In this document: positions 46,901 through 59,367 of the stretch, in pieces | Layout: each line of letters opens with the position of its first letter | Position numbering within the stretch: the first letter of the stretch is position 1 | Assembly: GCA_021464415.1 (NCBI GenBank) | Contig: CM038470.1 | Span: 29,351,601-29,415,600 of the forward strand | Direction: 5' to 3' | DNA length: 64,000 nt | Source: Lonicera japonica | Taxonomy: Eukaryota; Streptophyta; Magnoliopsida; Dipsacales; Caprifoliaceae | Made by a program: the position numbers and the translations under genes | Notes under the pieces: model-generated | What the model was told of the DNA's origin: nothing | Databases searched by the model: none | Seen by the model: only the letters and a program-made list of their open reading frames with translations

Positions 46901-47910
46901 ACGTAATCCCTATCACTAGGCCACTTTTTGAAAAAAAAGAAATTGAGCATATACTATATTTATCGATTATTTATATTAAAAAGTTTTATATTTTTATCTG
47001 ATATAAATATTCAATAAATGAAGCAGAATGCTCTGTATAAATACTACCTTTTTTTACCACTTAAACTTAAGTTTGATTCTCAAAGTTGGTCTAGCAGTTA
47101 GTGTGAGGCTGAGATACATAAGTTAAGCTCATCACCTAGGTTTAGTGGTTAACGAAACCAAATCAATTCTCTTATTTTTTTTTTTTATGAAAGTGAAAAA
47201 TTAAATTTTTTGTTAAATTTTTTTTTGTGTTTAATAAAATATGAAAAATATTTAGATAAGAGTATTATTATTTAAATTTTTTATAATAAATGTTTAAAAA
47301 TCACATAAAAAAATCAGTTACATGTATTGTAAGGGAAATGGTTTTACTCCATACTTTCTCCTCTCTTATAAAAGTATTTTCGAAATTTATACTTACCAAA
47401 TAAAACAAATAAACAATTTTCGTTTTTTAACCACTAAAATCCATGAACTAAACGAGGCTTTAATACGCAGAATACGCAGAATTACAGCGGTTTTCGCTGC
47501 TGTATTACAGCAGTGGCCGGCTATAATACGCAGAATTAATCTCATCCTCAAAGTAGTGTGACCAAAAACAAAAAAAAAACACCCTTAAGTCTGAATCAAT
47601 CATCCTAATCATACTTAAAAACATAGTTCTTGGGATCCCATCAAGACAATGTCCGAATACAAGGATGGGATCCTAAGAGCCCATTTTTAATTTAACACCA
47701 AATTTTAAGTTTAAATCCACAAATTCAGATTATTCTACTCTTTATGATATTCATCAATTGCATATTTTTACAGAGGCAAAATAGCTGAATCAACTTCACG
47801 AATAGAACAAATTTCAAATATTGAAATCGCAAGTTCGCACGTGCGAAAAAAAATGTAAACCAATACGCACGTGAGAGCACCACCGACGGAAGAAAGAGAA
47901 ACCAAACCGG
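43930..47910. other. Gene-poor AT-rich stretch
   Basis: No convincing gene. Noted: a single MULE-like end near 44160-44300 (GTTGTCACTTTAGTCGATCC), a poly-G run at about 44466-44485, tRNA-like or SINE-like phrases (ATTCGAACGCGG near 46810; GGTCTAGTTGAG...TTTGAATCCC near 45698-45760), and a small hairpin TGCTGTATTACAGCA near 47498. The open frame at 45554-45312 (minus) is unremarkable. Confidence 0.45.
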
Positions 47911-47922
47911 AAAAATGCTGTT

Positions 47923-48805
47923 CTAGAAATCGGCGATTTTCCGATGAACTCGGTGTCCTCGACTGCTCTTATCGATCTCCTGCAAATTCCTCTGGCTTCG
48001 AATCGCCAAAACATCGCCTTTCTCCACCTCAAGAATTCGTCCGAAATCGTCAATCTCTTTTGTGTCTATAGAAATGAATACGAATAAAACACAATAAGCA
48101 AACGAAAACAACAAAATAATTTGTTGAAAAACAGTGGAAAACAGCTTAATCGTAGCGGCATTATACCTATAAGCTTCGATATCCGATTGAATCCGTTAAA
48201 TTGAGCCAAATCTGAAACAATATAGCAAAAAAATAAATGAGATTAATTCTTACTTAAAATTAGAAACCGGTCCGAAAGTTCAGACATATATTTTAGTTAT
48301 GCAGCTTGATGCGGTATCTAGTTAATTTTCTTTTTAAAGTATAATATATATCACAGTATCTGTCTCAGGTGTATCCTTTTAGCGACATACCATCAATGCA
48401 ATTTGAGACAGATACTGATAAATTTTATTTCAAAGAATACTCGCTAAAAGGATACACCTAAATCCTGTGATAGATGGATAAGCATTGCTTAGATCGTGGC
48501 TGTTGATTGTGGTTACCTTTCTGAGAGGGATCGTGAGAGGAGAGGTAGAGAATAAGGAAGCAGAGTACTGTGAGGATAGGAATAAGGTGAATGAGTACAG
48601 TCTCAGGCTTTGAAGGCGATTTTTGAGGCTTCTGTGACTTCCGTTCTTCGTCGGAGATCTCGCCGGCGGCGAGTGATGAAGGTGACTCCTTTCGCTTCTG
48701 GTCTTCTGCTACTCTGAGATTATTTTCTTCTTTTTTTGCTCCGGCGACTCCGACTCCATTGATGTGGAGCTTCGAATTTGGTGAGCCCAAGGACTGTCTC
48801 TGCAT
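47923..48805 (-). CDS. Small single-pass membrane protein of unknown function, 3 exons
   Basis: Exons (minus): 48805-48517, 48211-48167, 48065-47923. Phases agree and give 158 residues. The N-terminal half is polar and low complexity (KRKESPSSLAAGEISDEERK). One membrane segment lies at 69-88 (TVLIHLIPILTVLCFLILYL), followed by SSHDPSQK. The C-terminal part (97-158) contains LAQFNGFNRISKLI, EIDDFGRILEVEKGDVLAIR and ends HRVHRKIADF. I believe this tail is conserved in a plant-wide family of uncharacterised proteins, but I cannot attach a function. There is no signal peptide at the N-terminus, so an N-in/C-out orientation is only a guess. A GA-rich leader precedes the ATG. Confidence 0.8.
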
Positions 48806-48869
48806 TTTAGAGAGAGAGAAAAAGCTAGAGAGAGAGAGAGAGTAGTGAAGGACACTAGGACAAAGGATA

Positions 48870-50860
48870 GCTGGAGGTGTAAAAGCATATTTCTTTAAGC
48901 TTTAAACCTGGTCTTGCCGTATTCTTTCCTTCATCTTTTATTTCCTGATTTAAACCTATTTTTTTTTGGGTTACAGCTTTTTTTTGGGGTGCTCGTAAAT
49001 GCACATTTTTTCCCCCTTCTTTTTTTTTCACATATACCTTTTGAATATTTTTGAATTATTAAATTAATTAAAATGTTATTTCTACCACTCTTCTTTGTTT
49101 ACTCAATTGTTAAAATAATTAATTTTTAATTAATAACTTAATTAATTTAACTAATTAACTCTTAACGATCAACGAATCAAATCCACCACCCATCACTCCC
49201 ACTTTCATCACTCGCCAAAAATTACTTTTTAAACAAGAAATCAAACATAAATAACATTATTTTAGTTGATAAAGTATTAAGAATCATGGGTATAATGAGT
49301 ATAGTGAGAGATATGTAAAAATTTTGAAGACCGAAGAAATTAGAAAATGGAGGAAAAAATGGTGGCAGCGAATGGTGGCAGTGATAATTTAGAAGACAAA
49401 TATAAGCCAAACGAGGTATATTTGCTTCATTCTTACCTTAATATTTTTCTTTTCTTTCATTTACATGATTCCATTGAAAACAAAGAAGAAAAAACAAAAA
49501 CATAACTAAAAACTTTGAAACCCATATGTTACTCGATCTATTACAGTAGAGTTTATAGCTCTCTATTTGGTTCAAGTAGCCCGATGAAGCCATTGATCAA
49601 GAATGAAAACTTGGTGAAAATTAAACAAAGCATATACAAGCATACTTGGTCTATATTGATCGAGTATGTTGAATTTCTGAATTGAACCATGTACTAAGTG
49701 CATCTTAAGAGGCTCGACTGACATAAGTTGAGTGTCTTTTAATTAATAACTTAATTAAATTTTAAGTAGGGGGTTGGGGATTTTGTGACAAGAAAAATAA
49801 ATTTAAAAAGGTAAGAGCTTAAATAAAAAATTGGTGTTTGTAACCCAAAAAAAAAAAGAGTGATACATTTATCAGCGCCCTTTTTTTTTTTTTAGAGGGG
49901 GGGGGGGGGCGATGGTACAACCTAAATGGTATGGGTTTGGAGACGGTTTTTTTAATCAAATTAAATTTTTCAAAGTAAAACTTGTAAGACTTACCTTTAT
50001 ATAAAAAATATTTGTTTGACTTTATTCACCCAAAATATTATTTTTCCTTTAGTATCTTATATTAAGAGTAGAGATATTGGTACTCTAAAAACACATTGTA
50101 ACATTTTTACTTTTATTCGATCTTTCACAATCAAGTATAGTATATGTTGCTCGGTTCTTGAAAGTTGAGTATAAGTTTATATATTCGGTCCTTAATAACC
50201 GAGTAAGATATTATTACATTTATATTTGGTCATTTACAACCGAATAACATATATCTTATTCTATTGTTAATGACTGAATGAAAAATGATAGTATTTTCAA
50301 GAGATATTGAGAGTGCTAATATTTCTACTCTATATTATTTAAATCAGGTCATAAAGAATTAATGTGAATTCGAACAAGTTCGATTTTTCCAATATATTTG
50401 GGCCTATTTGGTGGCTCTCTTTTTTTTTTCATCTAAATTTTAAAAACTCAACTCAAAATCAACTATACTTTTACACTTCTCAAAAAAAATTTAACTTTAC
50501 TTTCTCTCTTTAAACAAACTTTTAAAATACTATAACTTTAAATTCAAAAATTAAAATTAAATAAAAAATATACATTTAAAATATACTCGTCGAGATCTAT
50601 AAAACAAGATCTATTTTGACTATTTTTTGAATTTTTTTTATGAGATTTTTAGTTGATTGAAAAAAACTCAAAAAAAATTAAATCCACTTTTCAACATACT
50701 TCAAAATTCTACCAAACACTATATTTTAAAAACTCAACTTAAAACATCAACTCAAAACATCAACTAAACATTACCAAAATTTTCACAAATCGATTGGGTG
50801 TATTTTTAAGAAATATATTTTCATGTAAATTATTTTATTTATTTATTTATAGTAGAATAG
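48870..50860. other. Intergenic, no gene seen
   Basis: AT-rich with scattered ACTCGATC / CGAGTA motifs (49533-49740, 50148-50290) like those at 43.2 kb, and a poly-G run at 49898-49909. The ends CCTATTTGGTGGCTCTC (50403) and TCTACCAAACACTA (50709-50722) might bound another MITE. Confidence 0.4.
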
Positions 50861-51591
50861 CGTAGGGTGTTTTCGGTTTTGATCGGGGTAGAAACTAAGT
50901 ACCCCAAACCCAAACCAAATATAAAAATTCGGTTTCGGTTCGGTTCGGTTTCGATTTCTAAATCTTCGAAACCCAAACTCGAATCAAACTTTTCGGTTCG
51001 GTTTTTTTCGGTTTTGACATATATTTTTTTTATTTTTTTCTAAATCAATTTAACATAACAATGTAATACTAATAATAATGTAAGAATGGTTCATATTCAA
51101 ATTAAAGTCATATTTTTTTAGAAACAAGGAGCAAACATATAGATACTATATTTTTTATTTAGTTACAATTTTATTTGTACATTTACAAGAATAAAACACA
51201 TTAAATATAATGATGAAATATCTTACCATCATGTATGTAATAAAAAAATCTTAACTTTTTGTAGTTAATTCAATAATAAGGGAACGCGTTAATGACATTT
51301 TTTTAAGATTATCACAATATGTAATTATTAAGGAACATATTCTTATAAAAAGCCATCTTTTTTCGATTTATAATATAATTAACGTGTACCCTTATAGTAT
51401 ATATTAACATTTTTTTTTTTCTTATACATAATTCGGTTCGGTTTTGAACTAGCTTATCCTAAACCCGAACCAAACTTTTCGGTTTCGATTCGGTTTTCTC
51501 GTTTTTGGTTTTAATTTTTTTTCGGTTCGAAATTTTACGGATCGGTTCGATTCGTTCAGTCGATTTTCGGAATAGCATTAACACCCCTATA
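50861..51591. mobile_element. hAT-type element with CGGTTCGG subterminal repeats
   Basis: The left end TAGGGTGTTTTCGGTTTTG and the right end, read backwards TAGGGGTGTTAATGCTATTC, are hAT-like. Flanks GAATAGCG and TAATAGCC match at 6 of 8 positions. Both subterminal regions are dense in TTCGGTT(C/T)GGTT and its inverse ACCAAAC. The interior is AT-rich and non-coding. Confidence 0.65.
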
Positions 51592-51599
51592 ATAGCCTA

Positions 51600-52740
51600 A
51601 GTTACATTTCTCCATATTTCTTTGGTTAATCATGATTTATCCTTTATTTTGCGTGAATTTATGTTGGTGGAATGTTCCTTATCTTGGAAGCTAGTGCAAT
51701 GGATTCCCACGTGTCTTTTTATTAGAAAAAGAGCCAGTTGACTAAACAATGATGATTGTTATTATTATCGTTATTGCTTTTTAACTAACTAATAATGCAT
51801 AATCATGCCACATTTAAATTATTGACCAAAAATAAAATGCTTATAAATCACTAAAAGTAACACAAGATTCAATTGTAGTGATGTATCTACAAATGTTACC
51901 CACGTTTGGAACTTGCATCACATATTGCTTTCCCTCACCAAACTATAAAATTTATCAGGTGATGTACTACTTTGCATTAAGCCTTCCTTCCAAAATTAAT
52001 CGTCTTATGCAAAAAATAAAATAAAAAATTAAGTATTGTCTATTTTACATTTCACACGTTTTTAAGAAGGCAAAATTTTTAGCAAAATCAATCATTAACA
52101 ACATGATTTGCTATAATTATTATGTCCCCAAAAAGCTTGAATCTTAATTTGGAATATCTCTGGAAAAAAAAAAGAAGAAAAAAAACAGGATTGGACTCTT
52201 AATTTAAGATAGATGGAGTACTTACTACGTCGACTTTGGTAAATTATCATGTCAAGGGACATTAAACTCTTAAATCAAAATATTTCAAAAAGAAAAATTA
52301 GATTATTAATTGAGATGAAAGGATTATTTAGGGAACATTTTCATCCAAATAGGCACTTCATAGAATGCGGGAGTGACCACTCAAAAGATTTAAATTGAAG
52401 AGTTTAAACTAGAGCATGAGTTGAAAAAAGGCACAACCGTGCGGGCTTAACCTTATGGAGATTTATTTTTTTAAAGGAACCTCAACCCCAAAAAATCCTG
52501 AGCTTTAAAAAGTTATTTTATTAAAAATAAAAAGGTTTAGACCTAGTGGCGTATAAGTAAAAAGGACATGACCTTCCAAGAGCACAAGCAGAAATCGAGT
52601 CATGAAAATGGGCTTTATAGGTAGCCCATCCAAGCTCACAAAATAAACACTAACCAATATATCACTAAACAATAAAAGTAAAACAATGGAAACATAACTA
52701 GTGGAATCTAAATCTATAAGTGAAAAGATAAGATAAATGC
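51600..52740. other. Intergenic, no gene seen
   Basis: AT-rich, with several Stowaway-like AATTTAAGATAGATGGAGTA phrases near 52200. No coding exon recognised. Confidence 0.45.
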
Positions 52741-52744
52741 CGCC

Positions 52745-53180
52745 CACTAAAGTAGCAATAAGAAGGGGAGCCCAATCACCAAGCTGGAACCAAGTGATCG
52801 ACCCCCATCGAAGCCATACAGTCTGCAACGATGTTTCTTTCTCGATGGATATAAGAGCAATAACAACACATACTAGAGAAAAGAATCATACTTTTATACC
52901 ACCTCGTAGCAATACATCAATGAGGACAGTACGAAGAAGATCGACACGCAATGGATACCACCACAGAGTCTAACTTAATCCAAAAGTCTACGTTAGCCAC
53001 GCTGATGAGCAAATTTTATACTTGAAAATAACTGTCAAAATCTCTGTCAAGAAAACTATCCCAATACCAACATCAAAATAGTATGCCCCAATAATAGTCT
53101 CCCCTCTGACCACCAACAATGGCTTAATTTAGCTAGGGAATCCTGAGCCATTCCATGCTATTCAGCTTCATCAAACCAAC
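52745..53180 (-). pseudogene. Degraded RNase H domain of a retroelement
   Basis: On the minus strand one frame reads WIKLDSVVVSIA (near 52983-52945) and then IHRERNIVADCMASMG (about 52850-52800). These match the late strand and the H-RE-N-VAD-LA signature of the RNase H-like domain of plant LINE-type polyproteins. Stops interrupt the frame (for example after SYCPH). Upstream traces such as WDSFL, in another frame, extend it towards 53180. The reverse transcriptase is not visible. Confidence 0.55.
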
Positions 53181-53189
53181 CTGAGGAGG

Positions 53190-54490
53190 AAGCTAACAAA
53201 CCACAATAGTGAGCAGAGCACGATGCAGCTTACTTTGTATGCCCCATAAGCCCCATAGCAACTCTAGAAATTAAATTATACGCAGTCAACCCATCAAGGA
53301 AGTAAGGTAATGATGAAAAGTGACATGCTGCTCTTGAAAAATTCGCTTAAAGAACTACAACTCAACCGAAAAATCTGAAAATCGAAAGACCGGAGAAAAA
53401 TAAAAGATAACATATTCATAATCGAGTCAAAAGTTGTAAACGGAACCACAAATAGCCTACAAATTACCCGTAAACCCTCCACAACGAAGGGGTAATCTAG
53501 CTAGAAACAAATACTCAATTGATCGAATTAAAACTGCAGTCACAAAGCATAAGGGAGCTAGTCTTCCAAGAATCATGTCCTTTATTATAAATAGTGTAGG
53601 GGTGAAACTTTTTATTTAATTCTATCCTTTTGTTAATTCCATTATTGAGCGAGTCAACGCAATCTATTTTTCACAATCGCCTTGGCAAGGCTTATTAAAG
53701 TCGTCAGTTAACATTTTGTGAGCATTGGATTCAAGAAATATTGAAAGCGAACATTAGACATGACTTGTCCCACAAGATCAATTTTGCTCTTGTTACTTTA
53801 TGTGGAGTTTCCTTTCTTTCTTTCTTTCGTTTTCCTTTTATTTTTTCACCATCAATGAGTGGTTGAATTCATTTTCTTAATGTTTTAACAAATGGGAAAA
53901 AGTCCACGAACATAAAATATGACTAGAAAGCAAAAAAGCAAGCTTATCCATACGTGTGAAAAAAGAAAAGAAAAAGAAAAACTTTTTCATCCCAATGTTA
54001 ATCTTACTTGTGATCGATTATACACGAAAGTCATATATATATATATATATGTAGTTCATTTTTGGTATGGACCTGTTTGTACGAACATGTCATTTTTATG
54101 ACGAAACATCCGTGCTTAAAAAATTTTCGTATATATAAATTTGTCTAAATTATGAGACATGTTTGATTTTCACCACACTAATTTTATATCTTAATTATCA
54201 ATTTAATTTTTTTAATGATTAAAAATACAATTGATTTTTATGTGAAACTAAAAAAAGAGATAAATGATTTAATTTAATGAGATGTCCATGATCTTTTCTT
54301 TACTATTTTTATTTTCTATAAAAATATTTTCTTACCTATCATTCAAAGGATTTTATTGGAAATTTTTCTACCCACCACCTAAAGAATATATTTAATGGAG
54401 TGATAGAGCATGTCACCTAATCAATTTTTTTTAACTTTATACATAAAATTAATAGTATTTTTAATTATCTTTCAACTTTGTTATAATTTA
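53190..54490. other. Intergenic stretch left of the MULE
   Basis: No gene seen; mainly AT-rich sequence with a (TA)n run at 54034-54050. It forms the left flank of the large MULE. Confidence 0.5.
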
Positions 54491-54496
54491 TTTTTT

Positions 54497-54665
54497 GAGA
54501 AAATGGGTCATAAGACCTCACTCTATAACATTTTATCATTAAAAGGACATATTCATATCTAATAAAAATGAAAAGGACTAATTTCATTATCTAATTATAA
54601 ATTAATGACACTTTTAATAATATCATTTTATATTAAGGATTATGAAAAATATTAATGGACAAAAA
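54497..54665 (+). repeat. Presumed left terminal region of the MULE
   Basis: About 170 bases aligning with 15317-15460: GAGA(A/T)AAT(G/A)GGT(C/T)ATAAG, CTCACTC, TTATAATTTGATAAC-like and AAT(A/G)TT(A/G)ATGGACAAAAA. A G-start and the GAGA-AAT-GG pattern fit MULE termini. The inverted partner is outside the window, so the exact first base is an inference from the two left ends. Confidence 0.55.
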
Positions 54666-54756
54666 TGCCCCTGACAAAACCCCCGCTAAACCTTCGGTCT
54701 CCCAGCACGATCGTCCCCTCTATCTTATTCAACTTCCACGATCAAAATTTCTTCTC

Positions 54757-54762
54757 TATATA
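54757..54762 (+). promoter_or_regulatory. Candidate TATA box of the MULE protease gene
   Basis: CTTCTCTATATAGACGATC is a good TATA match. It lies about 90 bases before a likely leader-intron donor (GTTAAG/gtactcg near 54851), whose acceptor would be ATAACAG at 55525. The leader intron then holds the first palindrome array. Confidence 0.4.
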
Positions 54763-55008
54763 GACGATCAAAGTTTTCTCACTCTATATTTTCTCTGCAC
54801 ATTCGTTTTTCGTTGTTGTTCGTGTATTCCGTCGCTTCAGTTTTTAGTTAAGGTACTCGTTTATTCTTTTGTTAATCGATTTATGAGTTTTGTGTTGATT
54901 TTGTATTTAGGTTTTGTGTTGATTTTGAAGTTGAAAACACATTTATGAGTTATGTGTTCATTTTCTCAACATTTTAGTTGTGTATCATTTTATCTGTAGC
55001 AATGGATG

Positions 55009-55411
55009 GGTGCTAAATGGATTTAGCACCCTCTGTGAGCATTTATTTGTTACCATTGAACTTATGGACAATTGATGCTAAATGTATTTTGGAATTTTTT
55101 TTGTTATTAGTTTTGTTCATCTTTTCAAATTTGTACGTAGATTTTGTGGAACATTTTTGTTTTTGTAGCATTTTATGTGGAGGAATGGATGGGTGCTAAA
55201 TTCATTTAGCACCCCGTGTCATTAACTCACAGGAGGTGCTAAATGCATTTAGCACCCCTGTCATTAACTCACAGGAGGTGCTAAATGCATTTAGCACCCC
55301 CTGTCAGCAAAAGTTAAAGGCAAAGCATGAGGTGCTAAATTCATTTAGCACCCTGCATTTGAGCAAGCAAAGTTGATATCAAAGCAGGAGGTGCTAAATG
55401 CATTTAGCACC
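55009..55411 (+). repeat. Palindrome array A1 in the leader intron
   Basis: Six units start at 55009, 55192, 55235, 55277, 55331 and 55390. Arms are constant (GGTGCTAAA...TTTAGCACC). The centre is GG, TC or GC in place of a strict GC. Linkers are short (CCTGTCATTAACTCACAGGA type). Confidence 0.9.
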
Positions 55412-56516
55412 CCCATTTGAGCAAAGTTGACAGCAAAACAGATTTAGGACATTGATGTGTATTATTGTAAGTTTGCTAACTAGATATATGTGTATATTTG
55501 TTTTTATAATGCCACTAGATAACAGTGGTAATGAAGGTTTATATCAATTGTGTTGAAGGGACAATGAATACGACTACTTCCGAAAGAGTTTCTGAGAAAA
55601 ATGGCGTTTCTTCAAAGAGGAAAATGAAGGATAATGTATCTAGAAGTAACAAGAAACAAAGTAGAGCTGTGAAGAAAGTTGGAAAGAAATCAGGGGGTGT
55701 TGGTAAATCTGCAGTTAAAGAAGTGTCTAGACCAACTGTGTTTAGATGCAACCTTGCAGTAGTTGTTGAGGAAATTAATAGTTTGAAGGGTCGTGGGGAG
55801 ATTAAAAATGGTCATATTGAAGCTATGATAAAGACGGCATTTGGTTCTATGTTTAAGGCAATTTTTGATGATAAAATCATTCCAGATCATATCGGAATGA
55901 TTGGTCAAGTAGGCAAAAAAATTATTCCTGCCTATTCGGAGAAGCATTCTGCTTTTTTGATTGCCAGGGAGGAAGTTAAGTTGACTCCCGATGATGTTTC
56001 CGTTACTTTTGGACTGCCAAAGTATGGCAGTAAGATTATCCCACGTTCGTCTGAATTCGTGTGTGGTTCAGAATTTATGCAGAGGCGATTCAAAGGGGAG
56101 TCGTCGTTGAAAGTTTCCAGTGTTCTATCTGCTGTACGGAGCACTGTTTTGGAAGACGGCGCCGAGGAGGATTTTGCACGGTGCCTTATACTCTACTTGT
56201 TAGCAACTGTTTTTTTTTGCTAACTCAAATAGGGCACTTGCTTTAAGTTTTGTGCCCTGTGTTGAAGATTTGGATAAGGTAGCTGATTTCCAGTGGGCTA
56301 CCATTATACATGATCATTTGATGAAAATGGTCAAGAAAAATTACAAAGATCCCATTCGGACTCCCGGGTGTGTTATTCAATTTCTTGTAAGTTCCTTTAA
56401 TTTTATTTCTTGTTTTTAATTATATTTTTATAAATTAATGTTTGTGATTAATTATTCAATGTTTGTGATATAGTTGCACCTCATGAAATTGACATATTTT
56501 AACTTCTCCAAGCAAT

Positions 56517-56752
56517 GGTGCTAAATGCATTTAGCACCTCCTGTTTTGTTGTGATGTTTGTTCACATGGGATGCTAAATGAATTTAGCACCCTCTGTTTT
56601 GTTGTGATGTGTGCTCACATGGGGTGCTAAATGCATTTAGCACCTCCTGTTTTGTTGTGATGTTTGTTCACATGGGGTGCTAAATGCATTTAGCACCTTC
56701 TTTTTTTTTTTGTCAAATGTCCTGGCAGGGGGTGCTAAATGCATTTAGCACC
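56517..56752 (-). repeat. Palindrome array A2 in protease intron 1 (inverted linkers)
   Basis: Five units start at 56517, 56570, 56623, 56675 and 56731, spaced 52-56 bases. Linkers read CCTGTTTTGTTGTGATGTTT, whose reverse complement carries the CATCACAACAAAACAGG order of the other arrays. This array is therefore flipped relative to them. Confidence 0.85.
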
Positions 56753-58118
56753 CTCTGGCATTATTGCAGGACTTGACATTATAGTTTTTAATAGGCAGTG
56801 TCATACTTGTAAATTAAGTTTTGTTTCATGCATTTAGTACATGATGCTGTGGGTTTTTATGAGTATTTTTGTTTTTAAAGTCATTATTTTCTATAATTGC
56901 AGTATTGGTTTTGTGAACACTACAATGGTGTTCAACCATATGATGGGCATAGTGATGATACGCCAAGGTTTGTTCGCTGGAATATAAACATCTTGAGGCG
57001 TATTCTTTATGAATCGGAGCTTGCAGATTTGGATGCATCAAAGGTAATGAAAACAAAATTTTTATATGGTCTTATGATTAATTTTTATCTTTTTTAACAT
57101 TGTTTTTCTTTTATAATCCAAGTATCCAAAGAAATAGGTAACATTTTTGCGGAGGAGGAAGTGTTGCTGAGTCCGCATTATGCGGATAAGGCATGTAAGG
57201 ACATGAAAGCCATAGAGTGGCACACTCCAGAAGCAGAAGTGGGGAAGGAAGATGCTGGGAAAGGTGACAACAAAGACAAGGAAATTAAAGATCTAAAAAA
57301 GAGGGTCGCGGAGCTTGAAATGATGCTCAAACTGAGCAAACGCAAAGATTTTATTGATCCAGAGTTTGTTTTTTGTGACAAACCAGAAGAAGACGACCCT
57401 GATTCATATGTTGACCTTGTTTGTTCTGGTGTACGGGGAGACTTGCAATTTGAGACACCATCGAAAGAACAAAATATAAAGGAAGAGGAGAAAGGTGAAG
57501 AAAAAAAGATGAGATCGATTATAATAAGACTCAAAGCAAAACCGAGGAAGGTTAAATTGGATAGTAATTATGAATATTACTATTTAAAGAGGAAGAAAGA
57601 AAATGAGGATGAGGGAGGAAAAAAGGATGAAGGAAAAAAGAATAAGAGGAGGAAGACGAAGAAAGGAAGTGAACCAAAGCAGGACTTGTTAGTGGAGAAA
57701 GATTCTCCAAAAGATGTTGGTGTTGATGTTGAGAAAGAGACGGTGAAAAAGAGTCCAGATGTTAAAGGTGAAGAAAAGAAGGAGGGTGACCTCCCAAGTT
57801 TTGATTTGAACATTGACTTGAGTCGGGAATCAGCAAAGGAAGATGATTCCCTGAAGGAAAATTTTGAAAAGATAGCTGAACAAGATGCTCTTGCAGCAAT
57901 TGAAAAAGAAGTCATCAATGTTGATGAGTTGCCAATTGTAGATGATGAAGTTGCGAGAAATTTTCTACCGCTATCTAAAAGGAAAGATAGATTGGTTTAT
58001 CTTGATGATAATGAAAGGGAGGTCGTTGAGACGTTTTTCAAGAATGCAAATAAATCGTATGTATTATTTTTAATTTCATTGTATTTTATTTTCTACTTGT
58101 TATAAAAGAAAGAAAGTT

Positions 58119-58460
58119 GGTGCTAAATGCATTTAGCACCCGCTGTCATCACACTTGACAGCAAAACAGAAGGTGCTAAATGCATTTAGCACCCCCTGTC
58201 ATCACACTTGACAACAAACCAGAAGGTGCTAAATGCATTTAGCACCCCATGTCCTCACACTTGACAACAAACCAGAAGGTGCTAAATGCATTTAGCACCC
58301 CATGTCATAACATTTGACAACAAACCAGAAGCTGCTAAATGCATTTAGCACCCCATGTCATCACATTTGACAACAATATCAGAAGGTGCTAAATGCATTT
58401 AGCACTCCATGTCATCACATTTGACAACAATACTAGAAGGTGCTAATAGTATTTAGCACC
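58119..58460 (+). repeat. Palindrome array A3 in protease intron 3
   Basis: Seven units start at 58119, 58172, 58225, 58278, 58331, 58385 and 58439, a regular 53-54-bp period. Each linker reads CC(A/C)TGTCATCACA then TTTGACAACAAACCAGAA, and itself carries TGTCA...TGACA inverted arms. The outermost right unit is the most diverged. Confidence 0.95.
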
Positions 58461-59367
58461 TCCTTTTCAGCATTTGCACTGTTGTGCTGAATTTTTTATT
58501 TGTACTTTTAATGGGACAGTACCATGGCTTGGAGAAGCTACAATATGTCAATTTTCATATCGGGCTATCTTCTTCAAGATCTGATGTGCAATCATTTTGT
58601 TGATGGGCAGGTATTGTTATAATAACTTTAAAGTTATGGTTTATAAGGTGATAGAATTGTATAAATCTAAGAGTATTTTTACTAACTGTGCTCTCTATGA
58701 ATGCAGATCATTGATTGGTATGTCAAGTACAGATAAAAAGATATGCAACAAAGAGATAGTGTTATTTTTTTTTCTACTTGGGTAATACTTCTATATTTTA
58801 TATTATGTAACTTTGAATGGTTTTTTCTGTTGTGTTGGATGCTAAATATATAATTTTTTTTAATATGCAACAAGGTGTACGGGATGATATTCCAATCTTT
58901 ATTAAGGATTGTCTTGAGGATGAGATAATTAAAATGCCCGTGAAAACTAAATATCTTATGTTTCCTATGAACCACGGGAGGTCTCTTGGCGACAGAGGTG
59001 GTTATCATTGGACACTTCTTGTTTTCAATCTACCAAGTTTACGCTGGATTCATTACAACACAATGCTGCCAAGAAGAAGAGCAAAACAATCAAAGAAATT
59101 TGAGGACCATTATTACGAGGAGGCCGTACAGATGGTATTTTTTTGAAAACTTTTTCATTACTCTTAGTGTTCACAGTAAATGATTCTAATGTTTTGGTTT
59201 TTATTTGATATGTGTAGAAGAAAGCAGTAATGAAGCGTTTGAAGGATCGAGGTGATTTGAAACTGAAGGACACAAAGGTGATTAGGGCAGAGTGTGTGCA
59301 GCAAGGAGAAGAGTAAGTACTTTCCAGTGTCAAAAAAAACATTTTTTTGTTTTTGTGGTGGACAATT

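Noticed and set aside
46790..46930. Segment with GCGATTCGAACGCGG resembling the T arm of a tRNA
   Set aside because: The rest of a tRNA is not present in either orientation; too weak to call.
57178..57918. Two long minus-strand open frames opposite protease exon 3
   Set aside because: They are shadows of the K/E/D-rich coding strand (S/F/L-rich on the reverse) and have no motif.
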